A stretch of DNA of 64,000 nt from Dysidea avara (taxonomy: Eukaryota > Porifera > Demospongiae > Dictyoceratida > Dysideidae): the NCBI RefSeq assembly GCF_963678975.1, contig NC_089272.1, positions 22,891,399-22,955,398 on the forward strand, written 5' to 3'. The translations under genes and the position numbers were made by a program. This document shows positions 55,975 through 64,000 of this stretch, piece by piece. The notes beneath the pieces are model-generated. The model did no database searches, was not told where the DNA came from, and worked only from the letters and a program-made list of their open reading frames with translations. Numbering within the stretch: position 1 is the stretch's first letter; each line of letters starts with the position of its first letter.

Positions 55975-57778
55975 CTTTTCACAGTGTGTGTTGTTCATGG
56001 AAAATTCATGTTTAATGCTAAAGGTTTATATATACCTACCTGTGATTTCCAAAATTGTGCTCGCATAATTGCCACATCACATGCCCCACCTTATTTTCAT
56101 AAAAGTTGAACCTGCTATAGCAAACAGCAACAATTCAGCAAGTTATGCTAATACACACATGGGACACAACCAGTTATATTATTAAGTTATTTGCAGTTGC
56201 GTACTTAAAATAGCAGTGCGGGAGGGCAGATTTTTATATTCTTTTTACTAACTAGATAGCTGAGTTAGCTAGCTAAAATGCCGACTCAAAACACAATTTT
56301 CTTAGACTGCTCTAGCAAGGTACCAACTACAAAAGGTGCTAATTGGCCTCCCTTAGCCACCAGTGGTGCAAAAAATCCTTGATGAGGTAAAAAAAACAGT
56401 GAGCAGGCAGGGATGAGAAACTATTATGTGGCCTTATATATTAATGTTTCTCATAAAATCTTTGTGCCACCATTGCATCAAGGACACTAAATGTGACACT
56501 ATGTGTGGAGCTTGTCTGAAACTGGTCACCCCATGCAGACCATTCTCATTATCATTCAAATTGAATAGCAGGACTTTGGAACTATATAGCTACCTATCAC
56601 GAACTCATCCCTTGTGACCACATCAGAAAATCATAAAATGTCTAGCTATATGAGCTAACAGACTGTATCCCCAATACCATTGATTGTAATTATCATACAC
56701 CTGTATGCAGTACCGTAAAGTCATAATCAAATCAAAAAAAAAATCTAATCAGAATGCTTTGTCTTTACTGTTAATTTTAAATCTGATTTAATGTGTTCAT
56801 CTCACCTTCTGATGTGGTCCATGTCACCGATGCGGATGCTAGCGCACCTTCAGTGTGCAACTGACCTCACAACTGACCAATTTACTCAATTTAGTGATGT
56901 ACGCATACAACAAAAATAAGTAAATAAATAAATAATGAATAAATCAATGTTGTCAGAACCTAGCTATTTCCTGTGCATCAGTTGAATTAAGGATGCCGAG
57001 TAGCCCACAATTGAACTAGTTTAAAAATTAATCTCACCACAGTAACTTAGTCGTGTCTAAATCAACCAGCTACAGTAGTTAGTTGCACTCCTTTTTCCCA
57101 TTCACCATAGGACCATGGAATCCCTCCCAGTAGAAATTGTTAGCTCACCATTTTAAAGCACTTTTAGATAATCATCTATGTATTTTAATTATTTTACAGG
57201 GATGACAGCATCAGCAAATTGACTAGGCTGTTCTTCAGTCTGTAAGCAGTTGTATCTGTACATGTACGCTATACTCAATTCTGAGTCTTAATTGTACAAA
57301 TAAATAAACAAATATCTGCATAACGAATATACTGTATAGCTAGAAAATAACATCAATTAGCTAGTAATACGCGCGCCCCTGAAATAGTTGGTAGCCTGAC
57401 TGTTCTAGCTAAAACCGCATTGCTTTGTTGGTGGCCAAGGATTAATTTGTCGTCTTCTCTTTAAACAATAAATCATCCGAACTAGACTTTAAAGGAAATA
57501 AACACAAGTAGGAGAAGGCTTACTTCACTGAGCAACTGGTGGTCACTATAATATAGTGAATTTACCACGGTTGGTAAGTTTACTCAGTAGTCATGAATCG
57601 CGTGTTGCTAAGGCGTACAGTTTTATTTTAAAAGTGTATGAATTTTTGCACAGTCAGCAATAAACAATTGTTACTCATAGACCTATGCCATTTACGTAAT
57701 TAAATTCCTACTCCATGGAGTCAGTCAAACACATGTACATGAATGTTAATTGCTGCCCCTCCCTTTATTTTTTCGTTC
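55975..57778. other. Noncoding stretch, nothing recognised
   Basis: AT-rich, many short chance frames, no clear repeats or genes. Confidence 0.45.
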
Positions 57779-58071
57779 AGACCTTATTCATTTAGAACAG
57801 TAAGCGCCCTCTGATGTCACGTGAAGCCATACAAGAGTCCCTATTTACCATGGTGATGGCTTTTCGGACGCCATTTTGAGTTCTAAAACTGGGCGAGCAC
57901 AACGGCCGTTGCTATCATGTTACCCGGATAGTTATGGCACTGCAAATGGCAAATTTGGCGGAGAATTGTGATGTTACTATGGTTTTGGTACTACAAATGG
58001 CGAATATTGGCGGACAACTCCTTCGCAACGAGTTATAAGTGCTATGAAATTAATCCAGTGAATAAGGTCTA
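57779..58071. mobile_element. Probable MITE with 12-bp inverted ends
   Basis: 'agaccttattca' at the left and 'tgaataaggtct' at the right are perfect complements. The interior is comparatively GC-rich, with 'tgatgtcacgtga' and two copies of a 'caaatggc.aat.ttggcgga' phrase. It could instead be a promoter region. Confidence 0.5.
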
Positions 58072-58997
58072 TGCAATCCAAGTAGATTCAAAGCATTATG
58101 GTAAACATATAGCTGTGTCATAGCATGTAAATGACTTGTACAGAAGGAGATGAACCTGGCTTTGGTTACCTTGAGTTACCCGCAACAAATGCATATAGGG
58201 TCCGCAATCTGAAATCGACTTTTACAAATTGTCCCCCCTACCATTGTGGAATGTTCATCGTAACACTGATCTCATCATGTGCTAATATGAAATTGGAAGC
58301 ATGATTGTTGTTTTTCATTTAGTATCTCATGAGATGCAAAATTTATTTTCTAATCCATGCTCCACAAAAAGGACTGGACGAAACTTGCTACTTAGCCAGA
58401 TCTTATGTCAAGAGTTATTGTAGTTTAAAAGAACACAGCAAATGATTTGCTGGATTGTCGGCACAATGATGCTTTCTTTAGGAAATGAAGTGCGAATTTT
58501 TGAATTGAAGCTGCCTTGTACTGGCCAAGACAAGAAAAGCCAACTCTTCTTCACAGTGTTGTGATAAGGTTGGATGCATAGTCTGTCTATATGCTGTTAG
58601 TCTGGAAAGAATTTGAGACTTCACATTGTCTGGGTGAAATAATGCCTAAAAATTATTTTTTACAACTAGCCCTAGGTAAGTCATATACGTACTTCAAACT
58701 AAGCAAAATTTGCTTTTGTGTTTGAAGTATATATATTGTACTCTACATTGTTGCGATTGTTGCCATGATTGTTGATTTTTGAGGTGATTTCATATTTCAA
58801 CAGTGGACTGTAGTACAGAAAATTAAAACTATTACTGTAAATTGGGTGGCAAGATAACAGACCACAAATGGAGAAAATGGCTGTTTCAAGATTGGATCTT
58901 CAAATCCCTGCAGTAGACTGTAAAAGAGAATTAGGATGCACACACAGCACATAATATGTAGTTTTGATTTTACACTTTGTTGTGGTGCAGCATGCTA
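58072..58997. other. Noncoding stretch, nothing recognised
   Basis: No gene or clear repeat apart from 'gacttttaca' phrases shared with 59247. Confidence 0.4.
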
Positions 58998-59236
58998 CAG
59001 GGGATTTATTACTTCTTGCAACACAAAAGACAAAATTCAAAAAACGTAAAACATCATATGGCTTCTTTAATTGACCAAAGAATGTTGTTCTGTAGTCCAT
59101 ATTAGGAATGATAACAGTAAACAACCACCATAATTGGAGTGGACTATACATGTTTGTGGCTAGTTAACATGTAAGAAATCATACCACGCTCTACGCTTTT
59201 TACTCTCCAATGTTGCAAGAAGTAATAAATCCCCCG
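58998..59236. repeat. Inverted repeat pair
   Basis: 'ggggatttattacttcttgc' and 'gcaagaagtaataaatcccc' are perfect complements 190 bp apart. Possibly the ends of a MITE; the middle is unassigned. Confidence 0.65.
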
Positions 59237-59857
59237 TATTTCAATCTGACTTTTACAATCACCATTTATAACTACCCAATACTCAGATTTTGGACCACAA
59301 CTATCCCCCTTTTTAGCCCCTGGATGAATTTTTGTTCACAGGATTCTTTCAGCAGATTTGTGCAACAATAATTGTGCTTTTGATACCTATAAGCATGGAA
59401 ACTTGGTACAGTGGGTCACTTCGGGGTCATGTAAAATTTGACCTTTAGTGACTTTAACGACCATTTTTCTGCTGAAATTGGTCATTTTTACCTTAAATTT
59501 TATCTCCTATTCAGCTATAAATAGTTAAAATCTGCCTGAAGATATTGCTACAAGAAACAATTTGGTGAAGTCAATAACATGTTTTATTTATTCTTAAGTT
59601 ACAATTGTGACTGCATAGAGTAAAAATGAAAGCTTATGCACATTTTAAACATGTTTAGATAACTAATCTTATGAACTACTTACAGGCTTAGAAAGCTGTT
59701 CAATAAGTATTGAGTTAATTTTAATCCTTTCTCTTGGACTTACTGTTTATTATCCTTAATTTCATGTGGCCACATTTGAAGATCAAAGTCAGTTTTCTCA
59801 AAAAAAATGATGTGTTTAATCTCCGATTTTATTGTATGCAGTCACGATCATTAGATA
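59237..59857. other. Noncoding stretch, nothing recognised
   Basis: No feature. Confidence 0.4.
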
Positions 59858-60090
59858 TACACGGAAAAATTAAGTTCGATTAGGGATCATAGAAATAGAA
59901 GTAGTGCAAGGGGGAGGTCACCTATACCTGAAGTTATACTAATGGACATTTAATCCCTATACTTCAGTATACCCTTGACTGAATTAGGTCCACTAGTACA
60001 GTATGTCTTCAGGTGTATAGGTAACCTCCCTTGTTTATTTCTGTCATCAATAATCGAACTTAAAAATTCCTAATGTTTCCTTATACTTGT
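59858..60090. mobile_element. Hairpin MITE, family H1, most complete copy
   Basis: The left end 'ggaaaaattaagttcgatta' and right end 'taatgtttccttatacttgt' are family termini. 'ggaggtcacctatacctgaa' pairs with 'ttcaggtgtataggtaacct'. Confidence 0.75.
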
Positions 60091-61595
60091 TTGTTTACTT
60101 TTTTGTAACATTGTTATGACCGTGCATACTGTATTAAAAGAAACAATGGTGCCAGGCTTATTGTTATTGCCTAAATCTATCAATTACTGAAATAGCGAAG
60201 TGGTCAATATGCTTCATTTTCAGTTATGTTCAGCCTGTTACTTAGCATTACAGGCAAAGAATACTACAAGAAAGACCTCTGCAATCAATCCAGTCACAAT
60301 GGAAAACTCGCATTACAATGTAGGGAGGCCATTACTGCAAATTGACACCTGGTGCTGTCTCAGCTCGTCATGAAACAGAAATCTGCAGCCCATCACTAAC
60401 TAGAGATGTAGCATAAGAATTTTTGTGGATTTGAACAGCCTATGGATTTTAAATTTTGCCAGATTTTGATTTCTTGAAATGTAACTTAGCGGAAAGTGTC
60501 CACTGAATCAAAGCATTGAGGAATAATCATGATCAATTTCCCATCCCTAGTTGGCAGCACTTTGGAATTTTGTGTGATTATTGGAAGGTAGCCAAGAAAC
60601 CTGGTATGCCATGCACACTGTTGGTTAAGACACAATGTGTAGCTAGCTTGTCGTGTAGACCTCCACACTTAAATTTCAAACCCTTAATTATGCTGTCATT
60701 TGCTTGCCTCACTTAATGTCTACCTTACAATGTCTACTTTGGTTTCATACATCTATCAATGGAAATTATTAAAACATTGTATGTGTTGTGCATACAAATA
60801 TGTAAAGCATGGCCCAAAAGTTTCAATAGTAGAGGTTTCACTGATTTTTGAGGTACAGTACATGTAGTAAGTACTAGTAACAAATCCATGTAGCTATATT
60901 TACTATGTTTGCAAATTTAGGAAAAATTTACACCCAACTGCAATTTTGGTTGTACTGAAAATACTAAATTTGGTACAAGAATAAAAGATTTTTTTGCCAT
61001 CTGCAAAGAGAAAAAAACAATACAAAGAAAATTAATTCCCAATGCTGGCATATATAGCTTCATACTTTCTATGTAGGCAGACATCTCAAATATGACATTT
61101 ATGTAAAACTAAATGCCTATACCACAATCTGCAAGTTACCAACACCAAAGCATTCCAGCTGGAAAAGGTACAGGATACAAGGGCAATAACTATTACTATA
61201 AGCAAGTGCAATGGAACCATTTTAATTGTGATCAAAATTAATTTATCAATAGAAGCATACTTTGGTTGCTTGGTTTCATCTAAAAGTGACCCAATTTAGC
61301 TTAGCCAGGATTCTTGAAGATTTTTAGTTTGTTTACAGGTTAGTGCTTAATCAGTCTTGCAAGGACTTTTGATTACTTGATTTAGTACAAATTAATCACT
61401 TGATCATACAGTTTGATTATGATTCCAGGACTATTCTTAGTGATGAAAGCAGCATCAGCAATGTCATTGTTAATGATTTATTGATATCAATACATTATCG
61501 TAGCTGTTACTTGTCTACCTATTTTGATTTCACAACTAGTTAACCCTGTTCTTTTAGGTCACCAGCTAGACTGAATACTGATTTCTGTTTTATAG
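60091..61595. other. Noncoding stretch upstream of the 61.6-kb exon
   Basis: Contains a dispersed repeat fragment at 60175-60310 ('ctctgcaatcaatccagtca'). Earlier exons of the next gene may lie here but none could be recognised. Confidence 0.4.
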
Positions 61596-62305
61596 GATTG
61601 TTGATGGAAAGCCAGCTGGAAATTCTGCATGCTCTGGATGAGCAAAACACTTTTAATAATGTTTTAATGGTTGATTATGAAAGCCTGAAAGGAAAGCAGA
61701 GAGATGTAAATTCCATTCTGAAATGCAAGTTTTTGGAAATGTATTTCTGTGTAATATTTATAGTTCCTGAAAGTCAGAGGAGTGTATGCAGCTTTGAAAT
61801 ACCTAGTTACTTCAACCAGCAGATTTGTACAACTCTTTATGCTCCTATATTGTCACACCAAAGAACTTGTCAAGTTTCAGATCACATAGTAACCAGAATA
61901 ATAATGTTTATCAGAAATCAACTGAAATATGGTGTTAGAAGAGCATACTATTACTTGTCCACAAATGATGGTGTCCTGGATGTAGACAAAGTTATGGATT
62001 ATACTGGTAGAGAACATGTCTACTGTTCAAACATAAAATCAGTCCAAGATTTTTTAAACTTGAGAAGCTATTTTTCTTGGGATGTCAGTGACCCTTGCAA
62101 AGTGAATGTGTTCCCTGTTCTTACCAATAATGAACCACATGAGACAGTTACCAGTGAAATGTCAGGAAAATTGATGTTCTTTGTACAGGGGGAATCGTTT
62201 TTTGAGAAAAGTGTAAAGGACCTTTGGAAACAACTTCAACAGTTTGGTGATATGCATAAGTTACATGTCAGTGTAACCTCTGCATTTCCAACTGTAAGAT
62301 GTGAG
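61596..62305 (+). CDS. Internal exon of an unrecognised gene
   Basis: An open stretch of about 236 codons is bounded by an acceptor ('ctgttttatag') and a donor ('gag|gtacgt', or 'act|gtaaga' 11 bp earlier). That makes it an exon rather than a chance frame. The product begins with a helical 'LEILHALDEQ' stretch, then 'VLMVDYESL' and 'YFCVIFIVPES', then 'RRAYYYLSTNDG'. Hydrophobic strands followed by acidic residues are reminiscent of PIN/NYN-like Rossmann nuclease folds ('V-D-x-E'), but this is only an impression. Neither start nor stop can be placed, and the first ATG in frame is 61604. No close neighbours suggest its role. Confidence 0.55.
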
Positions 62306-62410
62306 GTACGTAGGTGAATACTAAATAGTGTCTCCAACTTGTTGATTATTACTTATAAAAAATTAAAGGTTAGATGGATCATAAATTAACTGTTATGCCA
62401 AAATAATGGG

Positions 62411-62657
62411 ATCTAATCCAAAACAGCCAAGCTGTAAAAAAAGAGTGCGGCCCTGAGAAAGGCTATGGTGAAAAAAGATGTGAAATCCAAGGTGAAGTGG
62501 CACCAAATTCACCTGAATTGTTGTTATTAAAATTTTTACCATTAACCTACCATCACAGCCATTTCTTGGCCGCCACCTTGGATTTCACATCTTTTTTCAC
62601 CATAGCCTTTCTCAGGGCCGCACTCTTTTTTTACAGCTTGGCTGTTTTGGATTAGAT
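62411..62657. mobile_element. MITE family M62, compact palindromic copy
   Basis: 'atctaatccaaaacagccaa' and 'ttggctgttttggattagat' are perfect complements. 'gtgcggccctgagaaaggct' pairs with 'agcctttctcagggccgcac'. Almost a full-length hairpin. Confidence 0.85.
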
Positions 62658-62764
62658 TTCACTTCTTTTTGTATTTGTATACCCCAAAGCCGGCTTATGG
62701 CCGGCTTTAGGGCTTTTTAGCCTATCATTTTTTTCTTTACTACAGGAAGAAGAAAAGATGAAGC

Positions 62765-63985
62765 AGGGTGATTTCTTTGTAGCTGACCTATCTGCAAGGT
62801 GATCCTTCTAGCTGATCTCTCTACCAGATGACTTGTTTGTAGCTGAACTCTCTACAAGGTAACTTCTTCTAGCTGATCTTTCTACAGGGTGATTTGTTTG
62901 TAGCTGAATTCTCTACAGGGCGATTTGTTTGCAGCTAAACTGCTGAACTCTCTACAATGTAACTTCTTCTGGCTGAACTCTCTACGGGTGGCTTGTTTCT
63001 AGCTGATCTCTCTACAGGGTGACTTGTTTCTATCTGAACTCTCTACAGGGTGATTTGTTTGTAGCTGAACTCTCTACAAGGTAACTTCTTCTAGCTGATC
63101 TTTCTACAGGGTGATTTGTTTGTAGCTGAATTCTCTACAGGGCGATTTGTTTGCAGCTGAACTCTCTACATGGTAGTTTCTTTGTAGCTGAACTCTCTAC
63201 AATGTAGCTGAACTCTCTACGGGTGGCTAGTTTCTAGCTGATCTCTCTACAGGGTGACTTGTTTCTAGCTGAACTCTCTACAGGGTGATTTGTTTGTAGC
63301 TGAACTCTCTACAAGGTAACTTCTTCTAGCTGATCTTTCTACAGGGTAATTTGTTTGTAGCTGAATTCTCTACAGGGCGATTTGTTTGCAGCTGAACTCT
63401 CTACATGGTAGTTTCTTTGTAGCTGAACTCTCTACAATGTAACTTCTTCTAGCTGAGCTCTACGGGTGGCTTGTTTCTAGTTGATCTCTCTACAGGGTGA
63501 TTTGTTTGTAGCTGAACTCTCTACAGGGTGATTTGTTTGTAGCTGAACTCTCTACAAGGTAACTTCTTCTAGCTGATCTTTCTACAGGGTAATTTGTTTG
63601 TAGCTGAATTCTCTACAGGGCGATTTGTTTGCAGCTGAACTCTCTACATGGTAGTTTCTTTGTGGCTGAACTCTCTACAATGTAACTTCTTCTAGCTGAA
63701 CTCTCTACGGGTGGCTTGTTTCTAGCTGATCTCTCTACAGGGTGACTTGTTTCTAGCTGAACTCTCTACAGGGTGATTTGTTTGTAGCTGAACTCTCTAC
63801 AAGGTAACTTCTTCTAGCTGATCTTTCTACAGAGTAATTTGTTTGTAGCTGAATTCTCTACAAGGCGATTTGTTTGCAGCTGAACTCTCTATATGGTAGC
63901 TTCTTTGTAGCTGAACTCTCTACAGGGTGACTTGTTTCTAGCTGATCTCTGTACAGGGTGACTTGTTCCTAGCTAGATTAGATTA
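62765..63985. repeat. 31-bp minisatellite with ~240-bp higher-order period
   Basis: Units of the form 'tagctgaactctctac...' with alternating tails ('agggtgatttgtttg', 'aaggtaacttcttc', 'agggcgatttgtttgc', 'atggtagtttctttg'). The rarest tail recurs at 63171, 63406, 63649 and 63894, i.e. every 235-245 bp. Stops in most frames exclude coding. The array runs up to the window edge. Confidence 0.95.
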
Positions 63986-64000
63986 GATTATTGATTTTTG

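Noticed and set aside
57820-58060. CpG-like promoter of an unseen gene
   Set aside because: The perfect inverted ends AGACCTTATTCA/TGAATAAGGTCT suggest a MITE instead, and no adjacent first exon was found.

Overview
The window is animal nuclear DNA: AT-rich, with multi-exon genes split by GT-AG introns, and packed with mobile-element debris (DIRS-type and LINE retroelements, many hAT-like and hairpin MITEs, minisatellites). Compact genes in heavy palindromic repeat clutter, a DIRS element, retroelement relics with restriction-like endonuclease ends and 31-bp 'tagctgaactctctac' minisatellites suggest a marine invertebrate, most likely a demosponge. That identification is an inference, not proven by the sequence.

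Layout. 1-10 kb: dispersed repeats and one intact single-exon seven-transmembrane receptor (3859-4926, +). 10.4-22.3 kb: gene A (+), four coding exons for a 189-aa proline/tyrosine-rich protein with two C-terminal membrane segments (CD225/dispanin-like topology). Intron 1 holds a 4.7-kb DIRS-like element on the minus strand; intron 3 holds a 391-bp (CCTG)n tract and several hairpin elements. 25.8-26.6 kb: a minus-strand gene for an aerolysin/ETX-MTX2-like beta-pore-forming protein, tail-to-tail with gene A. 26.7-28.2 kb: an unusual alternating array of two palindromic modules beside its 5' end. 28.2-41.2 kb: retroelement territory with an apparently intact CR1/L2/Jockey-like LINE (29.8-34.2 kb, -) between ~460-bp inverted repeats, plus decayed RT and endonuclease relics. 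35.6-47.3 kb: hAT-like MITEs, two inverted GACGGGG minisatellites and other repeats. 47.4-53.2 kb: gene B (+), a paralogue of gene A with the same exon phases and almost the same exon lengths, followed tail-to-tail by a decayed aerolysin-like pseudogene (53.7-54.8 kb, -). 55-61.5 kb: mostly noncoding with MITEs. 61.6-62.3 kb: an isolated ~236-codon exon of an unrecognised gene. 62.8-64 kb: a 31-bp minisatellite with ~240-bp higher-order periodicity.

Main inference. A two-gene unit (two-TM protein gene plus convergent pore-former gene) was duplicated. Block A kept an open pore-former gene; block B's copy decayed. The blocks then took different insertions: DIRS and CCTG in A; two hAT MITEs with clean 8-bp target duplications and an inverted copy of exon 2 in B. 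The pairing may only reflect linkage, but both encoded proteins are membrane-associated, and the small protein carries an acidic dileucine and PPxY motifs of the kind used in endolysosomal sorting.

All coordinates and homologies were read by eye, with no database search. Retroelement and MITE family names rest on motifs and termini.
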